Source: Notospermus geniculatus
Taxonomy: Eukaryota > Nemertea > Pilidiophora > Heteronemertea > Lineidae
Assembly (NCBI GenBank): GCA_002633025.1
Contig: NMRB01000071.1
Coordinates: forward strand, 62,001 to 126,000
Direction: 5' to 3'
Length of the DNA: 64,000 nucleotides
Shown here one piece after another: positions 35,483 through 48,736 of the stretch (position 1 is its first letter; each line of letters opens with the position of its first letter). The notes beneath the pieces are model-generated. The model ran no database searches. It saw only the letters and a program-made list of their open reading frames with translations, and was not told the DNA's origin. The position numbers and the translations under genes are program-made.

Positions 35483-36404
35483 TAATGTCTTTACGCCACG
35501 TATTGAGAAGTTCGATCAACATTGCAGTGTGTAATCAGCTTGCTTCTTCTAAATATGACTTAGATCTATGGGGTCCTAAGGCATGTCTTGAGTATTGGCT
35601 TTAGAAGAGCATTCGATACTGTCAGATTGATTTTCCACCAGCCTCGCTCAAGAGGTTTAAACAGGCAGTTTACACTTTCTGCACCGGTCAGGCACTGGAA
35701 TTGCACATGCTGTACTGCACCATGTGCAAATCCCAGTGCGTTTCATACCTACAAAGAACAAAAAAACAATTAAATGGGACGTCAAGTTTGGCTCAGTCAA
35801 CAGCCATCCAGGCGTTACCCATTTTCGAAAATGCATGGTCAATTTAAGCCAAGTGTACAACCTATTTCATAACTCATTTTTCTTTTTGTACAAATTGCAT
35901 GTATGACAACACACACGTAGTTTCGGCTTGCATGCTCACACACGAACTTAGTATGAATCAGCTACAAAGCCCTTGACATTATCAGCTTAGTGTTAGGATA
36001 ACCCAAGACCTTTGGCAATAAATTGGAGACCTATGTCACTTTTTTCTTGTTTTTCCTAAGTATCATAACCTTCAGACATATAGTCTTATCTTTTTGATGA
36101 GTATAGATTGCTTTGAATGCATACAGATCATGGACTATTTGTTTCGTTATGTCTCTCAGCGCTACATTTTAAAAATCTCAAGAAATGGTGTCTCACGTTG
36201 GAGTTTTCATTCTTTCATACTAGGAGGAGATTTAAAGCCCCCATTATGTCGCAAGGTTGATAGTGAAGGGCTGAGGGGACATTTCACAGCTTTGGAGAAA
36301 CCTCATGGTACGAAGTACCGACGATCCAAGTTGGCCGGGAGTGATGAGTTACCAACCAGCAATGACCAAATTCTTTCACACCATAGCTTGGACATGACCT
36401 GGTA
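35483..36404. other. Intergenic DNA, nothing recognised
   Basis: No recognisable exon. An open frame of 103 codons (36094-36405) has no family resemblance. Confidence 0.35.
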
Positions 36405-36506
36405 GTTGGGAAAACCTGGACGCAGATTACAGGCGGTGCAATGCAATGATGCAAAATCCTGCATCCATCGTCCAGCATCCAAAATCTGCGTCCAGATTTT
36501 TCCAAC
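36405..36506. mobile_element. Small TA-flanked MITE (102 bp)
   Basis: The left end gttgggaaaacctggacgca and the reverse complement of the right end, gttggaaaaatctggacgca, differ at three places. TA flanks both sides (36403-36404, 36507-36508). The loop carries ATGCAAAATCCTGCATCC. Confidence 0.75.
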
Positions 36507-38184
36507 TATCCTTGGACCTTGGCTCACCAAGAAGATAGGCCCTAGCATCACCTTTATCTGGTGCCAACTCATGGAGTATTCGAACCTATTTAAGAAGTAT
36601 AGACTTCACCATTCAACGCAGGCATGGTGTGTGATAAGATGTACACATGTATGGTGCGATCTTCCAATGGCCATTTAAAAATGTTTCAAATGAATTTGGT
36701 ACATGTATCACGGTACGTTATACAGCGACAAGTGTATGTCGCCATAAGTGATGGATGTACTACAAGGCTTCAAGAGTCAACACCGGATTTGACAGATTGC
36801 AATGAAGAACTGCATCGTCACATCACAGACAAGTAGAGACTGTACCATGGATGAGGTCTTCTTTATTTCCTAAGGCGGCGGGGGGGGGTTGAACATGGAT
36901 GTTGGACCATGCCAGAAAAAAAATGCGATTGATTTATCATCAATATCGACAGTCATGCCTGATCTCGGAGACCTCTCGATCCTTTGCTCCAGATCGTGGA
37001 ATCACCATCAAGGAAGTTCTAGTTGGTACGTTATTTCCACAGATGGCGTTCAGAGAGAAGCTAGCATTGATCTGGCGTTACCAGCGAATGTTTCCTGTCT
37101 TATTCATTATCAAGTTTTCATAGCTTTCATGTCACCACCAACCCTGTTCAGGTAAAAAAATGCAAAACTGTAGGATGTATTTCTCCCATTTATATGCCCC
37201 AAGGTTTGCGTGCAAACCGCCTCAGACACAACCAAGGAGTAAAATCCATCTGTTGACATGTGCTCGCTGCGACCTACCTGGAAAAAAAACGACCTGAGGA
37301 CAAAGACCAGCACTCCCCTAAAGAATGCATTCCTCGGCTTCAGCCATAGTGTGGGTGACCTATGTCTCGTTCTAGACACTGAAAACCTGTTTGACAAACC
37401 TCCCTGGCCTATTCACAAAACACTCTGGTAGCATTTCGATTGAAGTTTTTTCCTTCTGCCCATTGTCCTTTGACCTAGTAATGGTCTAAGGACACAGAAG
37501 TGCGCCCATACTTGCTGTGAGACTTGAAAATATGATCAGTACTAGTATGCATACGCCGAGTGACTAATGGGCCACTCTTTGTGACCCGACGGGACAACCA
37601 GGTCAACTAGAAAAAAAGTCTCCAACTCAAAAGATAAGAACATGTACACTTGGCGATTGACATGGATGTGTATGCATTCTTGAGAATCAGGACAGTAGCC
37701 TGCTCTATCTTGAACCATGGACAAGGTATGTGTCAAGCAAAAAATCTCGTGTGGAAAACATAATGGTCGGGGTTGTCATATGAAGCATGAACACCCAAAC
37801 AAGCGACCGAATATCGCTTTCGTCCGAAGAGCAACTCAACTGCCAGATATCGTGAACTCGACTTTGAAAGTGGCACCAGTGTAACCACCAAAGACACGAC
37901 AGAGGTTTTTTATACCTCGACGAGGTTGATATCGCTAGATATTGGTACGGATGCCGAAAAAAACTCGTCAATCCGTGGACAGGAATTACGAACAAGCATC
38001 CCCTCCGCGCAATACAAAAACGTATTGGTGAGAAGCTTCGTTCCCCCTCAAGCTGAAGACGGGGTATGATAGTAACACAAGTACCTACATACCAGAGTTG
38101 GCATACCACAAAGTTGTACGCCCTTTCGGAAGGGCCTACACCTCCTGTAAAAAGTGAAAGGACCGGACTGGACTGATGAAAAGG
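36507..38184. other. Intergenic DNA, nothing recognised
   Basis: No recognisable gene. A 10-base G run follows GGCGGC near 36875. A 228-codon minus-strand frame (37705-38391) ends within this stretch. Its N-terminal part is generated by the minisatellite that follows, and the rest resembles no family. Confidence 0.4.
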
Positions 38185-38298
38185 GATGAGGACAACTTCT
38201 CGTATAAAAAGAAGGATGAGGACAACTTCTTTTATAAAAAGAATGATGAGGACAACTCGTATAAAAAGAAGGATGAGGACAACTCGTATAAAAAGAAG
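38185..38298. repeat. In-phase minisatellite (30, 30, 27, 27 bp)
   Basis: The units are gatgaggacaacttctcg plus tataaaaagaag, with the last two lacking TTC. All length changes are multiples of three, so a plus-strand frame (38176-38412) reads DEDNFSYKKK, DEDNFFYKKN, DEDNSYKKK, DEDNSYKKK. The keeping of frame could hint at coding history, but four units are too few to decide, and the flanking frame is unrecognised. Confidence 0.85.
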
Positions 38299-39965
38299 GA
38301 GAGAAGGAGAGGAAAGAGACAGGATGGGAGAGCAGGGACGGCGAGTCATATCGATCAAGCAAGACGATCTAGGGTTGGGGAGATCAATCATAACCCTGCC
38401 CGTCTCTGCTGAGAGGTCGATTATGTCAATGCCTTCTCAATCAGGTTTGATACACGTGTATCTCCCAACCTTGTCTGCATTCAGAATCAATATATAATTG
38501 GCTAAGTTCAATCAATACGAAAATCAGACTAAAACAATGCCAATTTCAGAGGCAAAATGAGCCAAATTACAAAATTAACTTCGAAGTGGTCGGTAATTTT
38601 TAACAATTTCAAATAGTCGACTGTGATATCGAAGCAGTTTCAACTGTCAACGTTATGTCCAGTGTTTATTTACCAAAGTGTTAGTCATGTGCTGAGTGGT
38701 CACGAGAGACTGATACTCAAAAGAAATGCTACACTGTCATAGCATGCAGGATTTTATTTCATTTGTTTTAAGATTTGAAAGCCATTTAATTGGACAGTCA
38801 TGATATATACGTAGCCCACGGCATGAAATTGGTATCCTTTTTGCGTGAAATGGCTTCAGGCTCTAGATATCAATATTTTGACTCCATTTCACTTGATAGA
38901 ACGGCCCGGTAAGCCCGAGGTACAGGCGTAATCTTGGGAATCCATTTTGGATGAAATAGGCCCTATACGATCGGTTTGGGTTGCTTGAACTAGCAAGTCT
39001 GGAAAGACTTTCCTGCAGGACTTACATCGATGCATTTTCTGACATTGAACTGCTTTGCCACCTGTACTAGATATACTAGTGTACAACCATTACGATGATA
39101 TTGATCAAATATCAATTTGTTTGTTATTCAATGTTTTAGCATGTGCAACGGATTTATGACTCCGGGCGATATAAAATAGATAGTGTACTATTCCCATGAA
39201 AATGATACTGCAATCATCTAAAGTTGTTTGCCTTTTGGAGTATCTAGCCTCTTGCCGCCCATGTCAGTGTTGGAATGGCAAAGCACACTCATAGGACATT
39301 TTTTAGAAAGATTTCTCATGAACATACACACTGACATGACTGAACGACGATTAAGAGTCCTACCTCATACCACGTGGGCTATAGCTAAGAAGGGTGACTT
39401 GCAGCTCAAGCAGAGATCTGCGCTACAGTTGAAAATCAAAGCATCCCTTTTCTTGGAGACCGGGCCTAGCTACTGAGGAATCGTTAGGCTTATAGGTCAA
39501 CAACACCTGAAGCAAAATACAGGCATGGGATTCCAATCTCGAGGGAAAGCCTGATGGCTCGCGAAGCCAAATCACAGCGCAACCCTCTGGAACTACGTCA
39601 AACAAGAGTCCGACGAGACCCTCCCCTTCATGTTTTTTTAAAAACTTTGCCAAGCATCATGTCAAGATCAGACTTTCGACTGAAGAAGACTGGTTAGGTC
39701 TCCCAGAAGAGGCTAGGGAGAATAAGCATCGGTGACTAACCATATGCTTGTAGCTCCCTCTATAGTGGTAAGCCCCTGTCTATTAGACCATGAATTTACA
39801 ATTCCATTTACATTAATATTTACATTAATATTTACAAGTTTTATTATTGGAGTATTATAGGATTATTTACAGTTACATGTACCTAGAGTTTAAGTTACCA
39901 CCATTATTTAACTTTTTGGGAGCAGTTTGAGATGATAAGGATGTGTAGACTATGGTATACTGTTC
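38299..39965. other. Intergenic DNA, nothing recognised
   Basis: No recognisable exon, RNA or repeat. Confidence 0.4.
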
Positions 39966-40072
39966 TGAGATACTTAAGCTTTGTAATGAGATAATGAGAT
40001 AATGAAGCTTCGTAATGAGATGAGATACTGAAGCTTTGTTACGAGATAATGAGATACTGAAGCTTTGTAACT
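39966..40072. repeat. Degenerate minisatellite, four units of about 21-29 bp
   Basis: Units are built from GAGATAATGAGATACTGAAG and CTTTGTAA, with partial internal duplication of GAGATAAT. Confidence 0.8.
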
Positions 40073-42604
40073 GAAGCAATGGTTCCCCATCCCTCCCCTT
40101 CATGTTTGACTTGGGCCATATTTTCCACAGAAGTTTGGTAGTGAAGGGTTAATGGGACGGCTGAATCGTATTTCCTGCTCATCACCTCGGGAGTCAGATG
40201 GTATCCTTTGACCGGCCAATGGCTTTGTTTGCTTGTCTTCCAGCCCACTATGGTAACGATTTATGAAGTCTGTAAATGACCCAAACAACTTATTGACAAG
40301 CTTAAAAATAACTTCTGGGATTGTGTTGTCAAAAAGTAGCTCGGGCAATATTTCTTTGTAGTTCTTTGGATTCTTTGTAGTTGGTTGAATACGTACGCCT
40401 CTTCATTCATACGTCTCCAGAATATGAATGATGAGGTATAATCTCAAAGTCTCTTTGACCCAATAATAAAGAAAAACCGTCCAAAAACATTTTTAAAAAA
40501 GAACGAGCTGTACTACTAACAGAGTACACACTAGACATGCTCTAAAATTTGCTCTAATCAAAGTTAACACTCGCAATTTTAACTTAACCACTAAAGTATG
40601 ATGAGAAATTATGTTTTTATTACTTACAATCTGTTGGTTAGGCATAGCACGACCACAAGTTGTAACAAGAAGCATGAATATTTTAAATCAATTATTATAC
40701 TGTGGAAGTGTACTTTTCAACGTTACATCGCAATGTGCAGCCAAAAGCATGCTGCGAAATACTTTGCACCTTCCACAGAACACCATATATGTTTTTTTTT
40801 AAATTTTATTTTATATTTTAAATTCCAGCGTTGTTACAACTATGGTACCAAAAATAGATAAGCGAGCTTCTATTTTTGATGGCACTGATGTCATGACTTA
40901 TGACCCCCCTTTTCAAATCGATTATTCTAATTTCTTTCAGTCTGTCCTTCAGACTACTTTCCCCCAACACAACTCCTCCAAAGTAGTTTTTTCCTCTTTA
41001 CTTGCAGACACACCATGACAGAGCCTTTTCCCTCTCGAGCACCCTTCGGCGACATTTACCAGATCATCTTTCCCTTTCCTCGGAGTCTCCCAAGCCTGCC
41101 AAGGTGACGATTCCGTCTCCAAATTCCATCGGCCACGTTGTTCCTCAAGGCACTGACTAATAGAGGCGTCAACCATATTACGAATTCTTAATCAATGCGT
41201 CTTATGATTATTAGAGGGCAGAGAGATAGTCGGTCATGTCAAAGGTCTACAACAAGGGATTAAGTCGTTTTAGAATATACCTTCTTCTCTGGTCCATGCT
41301 GGTACAAATTTGGACATAGTGGGTCCTGAGACTGTCTCGCAGTCAGCTGAACTCTTGGTAGAGAACAGACGAAGGATTTCACACACGCTGCGGTTTGTCA
41401 AGATGATATCCTCGTGTAATGTATGAAGACGGAGTCAACCTTTTATGTTCAGAGGTTAATCAATACATGAATTGAGTTTATCTAGCAACCGCCGCGTTGC
41501 ATCACTTAGCTGCTCGTGTCAGAGGAAAGCCTGCATGTGTAGTTTCAACTACGGAACCTGCGTCAGGCGGTGGTGTCAAACGGAAGCAGACGGGGCCAAT
41601 TCTTTGGCAGATGACCGCCATTTTGTTTGTGCTTTGTCGCCTCCGAAAGTGGAGAGCAAGGGAATTTTTGGAAAAGAAAACAGATGTCTTTTTTGTTAAT
41701 GTATTCATTCTACTATCAGGAAGGGCAGAGATCAATTGGCTATGCTAATGAATGTGCCTTGAACTGGCTCCAGGAGAATTCATCATTACCCTCAATGCAT
41801 TTTTTTCATAGTAGTTTTATGTCAGTCGGATTTTCAAAAAACAAACACGACAGTTGATGCATAAATTGTGAGTAGTTCTGCAATTTCATTCCGATTAGAA
41901 ATGGAAATAGCGTATAATGCCAGAGCAATTTTCGTAATTAGGCCCCGGCAACCTCCACGAAACTATCTCTTTTAACTACCCGTGATATTAGTTGGTAATT
42001 TAAAATTGATACACGCATTATCTGGGGTATTGTAAAGGGAACGCAGGCATGGTTGGCATATAGTTAATTACAATATAAAAAATCAAGTCCAAAAATGACA
42101 TGTTACAATTATATCTGAATGGGGCCGGGTGTAGTTGTTGATGTAATTTGCTAATTATCTCAGCAATTAAACACCAGATATGAATGTTAATGAAAAGCGG
42201 TATGGTTCGAATGTCAATTGGCTGCTCCGTGACACTAGGGGTGCCACTGACGACACGCAGGAATTCAGATATTTCCAAAACCTTCTTGACCTTTTCTGAA
42301 GATGGTTTTGTGAATTTTAAGGTCAGGCCTTGCCATTATCTACGTCACAATCTGAGACATCTTGGGATCTTGATACCAAGATACTGGTACACGTATACCT
42401 ATATTGTTCATGAATATACATATAGGCCTACTGCCTCACACAACAAGTGGCGTGGCGAGCTAGAAGTTCGAGGCATTCATACGAATGGCAAGTGGCAGAT
42501 TGCAAGACCAGCTACGATGGTCCCAACGAAAATGCTTACAATGCTAGCCACAGATCAAGTGAAAAAATGCACTTTGGGGAAATACGAAATCATTTTGCTG
42601 ATAT
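40073..42604. other. Intergenic DNA, nothing recognised
   Basis: No gene recognised. The stretch 41472-41748 is CpG-richer than its surroundings and open in several frames on both strands (up to 83 codons). That could be an unmethylated regulatory patch or chance. Confidence 0.35.
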
Positions 42605-42722
42605 TGGGTCATATGAATAGACTAGCAAATGCTTTTACTTCAGATTTGTACAGCACTGCCAGGTGCATTTGTATTGCAAAATTAAAGTAAAAGCTTTTAC
42701 TAGTGTTTATTCATATGACCCA
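42605..42722. mobile_element. Foldback MITE family TGGGTCATATGAAT, copy 1 (118 bp)
   Basis: The left end tgggtcatatgaata pairs with the right end ttcatatgaccca. Further in, GACTAGCAAATGCTTTTACT pairs with AGTAAAAGCTTTTACTAGT. The interior contains CAGATTTGTACAG and GCATTTGTATTGCA. A second, inverted copy at 62215-62333 shares both interior words. Confidence 0.88.
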
Positions 42723-43446
42723 TTGTCTTTCGGTGGTCATCAATACACCGCAGTTGCTGCGACGTTGATTTTGCACTGCATCGGGTGAGTTGCTTCCAAG
42801 TGTGTACGAGGATGCACAGAGCATAAACTGCAGAATGCACATAACACGGCGTGTTCTGTTGCCAAACCTTGAAATCAATATGGCGGCTGCTTGTTGATAC
42901 AACCTGTAAAGTTATCCACTCTACTGTTGATCGGAGATGCAGGAGAATTGAGGGAAATATCGTCTGATCTTAGATCAGTGACACCAGGTTATGTACCCAG
43001 ATATTGATTAGACCATTTCGGGGCGATGAACGGATCAAGCGACTGGACACAGATTAAAGACCAAGATTTTTGTTCAACGCGATCTCTCTTCCGCACCATT
43101 GACCTCGAACAGTTCCTGTCTGGACACCAAATGACCATCCCCAATCAATAGACATGGTAAGTGGCAAAGGGCACATCAAAGGAGTTTCAATTTCTCTATA
43201 TACATGTACATGTACATGTACATGTATGTGCGGGCGCTGTATGATCGCGATGAAGCAGCGAATCTGCCACTTCTGCAGGAATAGGAAGCAGTAATGCAAG
43301 ACCTTCAGGAACTGATGGACAAACCCAAGCAAGGTTTTGAATACCACGTCTACGACAAAACCACCAAGGTATTGACATGCAGGATATTCACGTTACGTGA
43401 AGGCAAAGTGTGCTGATTTGCTGTGCTTTCCCATCTTGTCAAACTA
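42723..43446. other. Intergenic DNA with a short ACATGT microsatellite
   Basis: Apart from the (ACATGT)n run at about 43200-43226, no structure was seen. Confidence 0.4.
43200..43226. repeat. (ACATGT)n microsatellite
   Basis: About four and a half uninterrupted copies of the self-complementary hexamer ACATGT. Shorter runs of the same word occur across the window (for example near 4255, 17430 and 31772). Confidence 0.9.
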
Positions 43447-43666
43447 CCCAGGGTTTCACGTGGGCCACTTCGGAAAGTACGGCAATGATGTAAAGCGCGC
43501 ACGAGGGAAGCGTCCGAGAGTAAGGGACTTCGTGGAAACATGGGTGCCAAACCCAAGGGTTTCACGTGGCCCACTTCACAAAGCACGACAATGATGTAAA
43601 CCGAGCACGAGGGAAGGGTCCCACATGTCCGAGAGTAAGGGACTTCATGGAAACATGGGTGTCCAA
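43447..43666. repeat. Tandem duplication, two units of 105 and 115 bp
   Basis: CCCA(A)GGGTTTCACGTGG starts at 43447 and 43552. Both units continue with CACTTC, GACAATGATGTAAA-like, GCACGAGGGAAG, GTCCGAGAGTAAGGGACTTC and TGGAAACATGGGTG. An open minus-strand frame (43350-43679) is a by-product. Confidence 0.88.
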
Positions 43667-45658
43667 AAAGATTAAACAAAGAGGTTGAAGCCAGGACCGA
43701 AATAATGAACAGAGATCCCTAACAGCTCATCCAGATCGGTATCGGGATGTTGATGAACCACAAATAAATGAAGAGTGCGGGACAAACGATGTACGCCAAC
43801 GCAAAATAGAATGAAGAAAAAGAAATATGCTTTGATTTTCTTTATTTTAGAGATCATCGTATGAAGCATTAATAGCTGTGTCTTGGACACGTTAATGCGG
43901 CATAATAACAAATCTACTATGGCAGTTAGACCATCAAAACGGACAACAACACAAAATGTAGTATTTTGCACATGGAGTAATGACTAAGAACGCATCAAGT
44001 GACGCGATGTCATCAATGGATGACGTAAACCACATCAGATGATGACGAAACTAGCATCAGCACGCGATGCTCTGGGATCTAAATGGTTATATAGACAAAA
44101 GGATGCAAGTAAGACTGTTGAAGATTTTGTGACCGGGAGCACGAAGGTTTATGACGTCATTGAGAAATTTGGGTCCTCTGGATCGCCACGTACACCATTA
44201 AACCTATACATTATGTATCTATACATCTCTTTTTACATACAATAATAAAATATAACTATAATGCAAAGTTATATCAAAATAATATTAAATCATAAAGACA
44301 ACATGGTTTTGAACCACTAATATTTATAAAATATCGACGAACACACAGACACAAAAGAAGCACTTGTATAAAGCTACTGCAATCGTACGATAGATTTACA
44401 TCACAAAGTCAGTTTACTAGAATATGTATATTATACTCTGTTAAGAATTTAATTCCATCTTGAGTGTCATATAGATCCGTCTTTGTACAAAATGCCATTT
44501 ACAGGTTTCGAACCGACCGCTGCTGTACACGTGCACTCACTGTACATGTGGTACCAATGCAAAAGTGCATAGCCCTATTACCATCTAGACTTCGATAGAG
44601 CGAACTAACTGGGTTGGATGCAAGAGCAATTTTGAACCCAACGTTGATATAAACCTGACTTCTTGTTGATTAGTGAAAATTATACGTTACCGAAATTAAC
44701 AACCCCTACCCCCAAGCCTACATAGGAACATTGTAGGCTTGCCTGTGTAGATGAAATCAAAGAGCTACTAACAGGAGCACAAAGCGGCGATCTACAACCA
44801 AATGGTATGTGAATGGAAGATTTGCAGCCAAATGATCAGAGCATCTCAGATCAACTAAGTATATGGCATGATAATCTCAACAGTCAATGTGGCACAAGAA
44901 CCTACAAGTGATTTGCCAGTCTACAAAATTTGTTAAACTTCTATTTTCAAAAAGCTGAGTGTCCTTTTTTTATTGAATAGGTTGATTTTGACACCTCAAT
45001 TCTTAAATGAAATGAATTCATTTGTCCTGCAGGGTAGGATTTAAAGTTGAAGTGCCGTAATTGAAATTAGAACAAAGTGACCTAATTGCAGACACTGTTA
45101 ATTTCAGTTGCCACTTTATCTGTGACTCCCAACTTACAGGAAACATAAATTTAGTTGATTTTAAAGAATTGATGTAACGCATTAAAGCTATTCAATAAGG
45201 ACACTGGGCTTTTTGAAAGTAGTTATCACCATTTGTAAGACTGGCACACTACTGCGTAAATACTTTTGAGAGGCAGTGTATGATCCACAGCCGAATGGCA
45301 TGGGCACCAATGCGCATAAAGCCAAAGGACTGAGGATTCACACGCCAGCAACATGAAAACCGAAGATCCACGACACATGGCATGGAAATCAGATCTGCAC
45401 CAAACGATGCGGCAATGGTCCATGTAGGCCCACAAGTAAAATGGCAAAGGAATTTACGTGTATTCACCTTCATAAAGAGTGCATGCAAGTATTAGGTACA
45501 TCATACCAAATTGGGACGACTTCACATGAAAGCAAGAAATATAAGGTAAAGATCCTATGTTAGTCTAGACGGTTAGACTTATGCATTTTTGAAGAATGTT
45601 AGAATGAGTTCTTGGCGAACGCCCACTGTTGTATGTCCGCAGACACAGAGGCCGTCTG
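43667..45658 (-). other. Downstream flank and probable 3' UTR of the COUP-TF gene
   Basis: Sequence after the stop codon on the minus strand. The first minus-strand AATAAA after the stop is at 44969-44974 (seen as TTTATT on the plus strand), about 690 nt downstream, and is the best candidate poly(A) signal. Further AATAAA-type words occur in the A+T-rich stretch towards 43840-44340. No other gene is recognised. The UTR end is inferred only. Confidence 0.4.
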
Positions 45659-45933
45659 TCATTGGATGGGCACGTAGGGCCAGTTGAAGGAACCTCCGCT
45701 GAGCAACATGTCCCGTATCAAGGTTTCGATGGGCGTCTTCCCCACCAGCCGCACGAAGAAGAGCTGCTCGATCACCTGGGCGCTCACCATTCGTAATGAC
45801 GGGAGTCGCAGTAGGAGCTTTCCGAAGCGAGTTGGTTGGTTGGGGTACTGACTCCTAACGTATTCTTCGAGGGCACACTGCGATTTCTCCTGCAGGCTTT
45901 CTATGTGGTTTATGTCTGATAGGCCACAGGCAT
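45659..45933 (-). CDS. Last coding exon of a COUP-TF/seven-up (NR2F) nuclear receptor
   Basis: The exon encodes the C-terminal part of the ligand-binding domain of an NR2F orphan nuclear receptor, a DNA-binding transcription factor acting in the nucleus. The peptide begins [20 protein letters not shown] and includes [40 protein letters not shown] and [20 protein letters not shown], ending [10 protein letters not shown] and TGA (45659-45661). This covers the last helices of the domain: the dimerisation helix (LLLRLPSLR...VIEQLFF) and the AF-2 helix ([11 protein letters not shown]), which in this family is kept auto-repressed. The segment is almost identical to vertebrate COUP-TFs. The 3' splice site is clear: pyrimidine-rich tttcgtgtctttcag directly before AT, completing a split Asp codon (G|AT). 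That is where, to my knowledge, NR2F genes carry an intron before DACGLSD. Ninety codons plus stop are present. The earlier exons lie outside the window. Confidence 0.97.
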
Positions 45934-47775
45934 CTGAAAGACACGAAAAGGAAAGAAGTATAAGTATTGATTGTATTAACACGAATAATGCAAAAGTCAA
46001 AGGTTAAGTCGTGCAAAAACACACGGGGTGGAGATGGGCACTTGGCATCCTATTTAAAAAACAAAAACAACTTAAAGAAACAAATCCATCCCTAAATGAT
46101 AGCCATTTTTTTCAAGCGAGGTAATGCGTTCGGAAGCAGGTGCGGGAATTTACAGAGTATAATGAGAGTGAAAATTGGTGGTTTATCCAGGCTTGTCAAG
46201 TTGTGGAAGTCGTTTATCAACGTTTTTTTTTGAAGTTTGGTTGGCGTGCGTACATGTAGGTCGGTAGATAGTTGAATCGCTACGGCTATTTATTGCAAAA
46301 TCAGAAGAGTGTAGAATATCAATAATTAGTTTAAGAGATATTTGCAGACGACGGATCTAGGCGATTCATTACATATATCAGTGATTTGAGATATTAGCTA
46401 CTGATGCCCAGCATCCGATATTCCGACATTGTTAACAAACCGTAACCGGGAGATCCCCGAAGCACCTGGTACCTATGGTTCGTGATGAATGAACGCGGAC
46501 TGTTTGCCAAGAAGAAAAACTAGAGAAATAGTAATGAAAATGAATTCAAACGGAACTTTCTCAGCTGCCTGGGGCATCCCACAGGGTGGCTGAAAACGAC
46601 TTGGCAATTCACCCACACAAAGAAAATATTACTTCATTTCCAAAGAGTGCAATTTAGTATAATCTTCATCAATTCCTGAAAGTTTTATGTATGCCTGCAG
46701 TGATTCTTCGTGAAAAGTAGTAGTATAGTGGTCTCTAATCCGAGAAAGTAGCTCTGGGTTAGAATAAATGCTAAGATGCAAGCGCCGTGAAAGGTAGGTA
46801 CCACTGTGACCGCCGGCTGCCGACGAAGTATACAATTGGAGTTATTATGCGACAAATTGGAGGCAGTGCCTTACTAACTGTCAACGACGGGAAAAGACGA
46901 GATGTAATGATTCTTTTGAGCAGAAAAGGATAAGACATATTCATCAGGAGCTCGTGAACAAAGCTATGTCAATTATTCTTAAGGAAGTGCTATTAGCAGG
47001 ATCGACAAGCTTTACAGGGGATGGCAAAGTTTCTAGTTCAGGTTTTTATCAGCAGAAGTTTTGCACTTCAACCCACGAGCATATAGCGGCACGATCATTT
47101 TTGAGAAAGAAGGAGTGCTAAAAGCCCCTAATGGGGATCTTTTGAATAACTTTCTTTCTTTTGCACAGATCGCTCGTTGGTGCCACTTTTTTGTTGGCAT
47201 TAAGGCCAGAAACAGAACTGACTTCAGTTACAGATTCCGTAACACCCCAACGAAGAAAAACGAACTTGCTGTTCTATTACTTTTATTCCTCTGAATGCCT
47301 GTGGGATAGTCAGGAAGTTTGCAATTTGGCGTCGTGTCGTTTGTAAATACACGTATTACGTAAATATAAAATTGCTGTTGCCGGCAGAAGACTTTTTGGC
47401 AACATAACTTTCCTAAAAGCTGGGTACCCAAGTGTCCTAAAACTGGGTTCAGATTTGCTCTAACAGGATATTTCCGCAAAACGCCACAAGGATGTGGACT
47501 ATAAGACGTGTAGTAGACAGCAGGAGTGAACAAAGGCAAGATTTCTTTTGTGATATCTTCTTGATGAAGTGCCAAGTCAAATCTTATTTGGTTTTTTAAA
47601 GTTAACTTCCTTAGTACATAATGTAGTTTTTTGTTACGGTATTCAAGAAGGCAACCGTTCATCTACTCCACATACCCTTCACCAGTGACCAATCACTGGA
47701 CAGCTTTCTGAATCTCAGGTAATAAGGCAAATATACGTAATATTTGAGTAACACATGCATTTATACACCTACATA

Positions 47776-47795
47776 GTATAGTATAGTATAGTAGT
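47776..47795. repeat. (TATAG)n microsatellite
   Basis: Four copies of ATAGT in a row (catagtatagtatagtatag), followed by a near copy. Confidence 0.85.
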
Positions 47796-48218
47796 ATTTT
47801 GACTTTCGTAAAATATCCATACTCAGACGGATAAGTGGATGAGGATATACGAGGTCACGAGTCATTTCCTGCATTTCAATTTCACATGAAGTTTATTGAA
47901 CAAGTGCATCGGAATCCACTAAGAAATGTAAATGCATGACAACATTTTACTGTACTATTTTTTCATGTCTGCATACCGTATGATTTTTTTTCATGCATTT
48001 TGACTGAATAGCCCACTGTCATGACTGTGGCTGCAACGTAGAAAGATTGACGGACCATACATACGTACACAAAGACATACGTCAAAGGGGTCAATGAGTC
48101 ACGTGGAGAAAAAACAAGTTGTTTTACCCGACCTTTAATTGACACCAATAACCGATAAGGAAGATAATTCAGAGAGGTCAAGTACAATCCCCAAAAGTTA
48201 TGACCAAAGCTAACAATA

Positions 48219-48374
48219 TGGAGGTTTAGAAATCAAACGATAAACGTAATCATTAACGACAACGTTATTTTTGTACCGAAAATGCAATATAAAATCTGGT
48301 GAATGTGGAGTATGAAAAATAACGTTGTCGTTTACGGTTTACGTTTACGTTTACCGTTTATTTCTAAACCTCCC
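48219..48374. mobile_element. GGGAG-type MITE, copy 2 (156 bp)
   Basis: Same family as 4539-4693. The left end reads tggaggtttagaaatcaaac and the right end, reverse-complemented, reads gggaggtttagaaataaacg. The interior TTTGTACCGAAAATGCAATA and TATGAAAAATAACGTTGTCG is shared with copy 1. TA flanks both sides (48217-48218, 48375-48376). The left terminal G is mutated to T. Confidence 0.87.
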
Positions 48375-48736
48375 TATTACTGAAAGGATCAGAAAACAAT
48401 AGATTCACTAAACGACCAACAGCGGAAAATCAAATGCCAAGCCACAGGAATTATGTACAGACGATGTGAAAGAGCAAGCACAGTCGGACACGGCAGGCAA
48501 CCATTTACGACACTGCACTACTCCAGACAGTCGCCAAACCTTCATTGCTCCAATCTCATTCTGGAGCTACACTCTACTTCATTATCACTGCTTTAATTAT
48601 CTTGAAATTCCATTATTAAGTATTAGCTTTACGCTAATATCTACAGCAGCGTCCTTGTGTGAACTCACGTAGTATGCAGACAGCAAACTCACGAACATGT
48701 TATCAACGGGATCAGACGGCACATCATGACTGGTAT

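Noticed and set aside
37705-38391. 228-codon minus-strand open frame
   Set aside because: Its start is the reverse reading of the 38185-38298 minisatellite (VVLILLFI repeats) and the rest has no recognisable domain or splice context.
42184-42690. 168-codon plus-strand frame
   Set aside because: It runs into the foldback MITE at 42605-42722 and has no recognisable domain.
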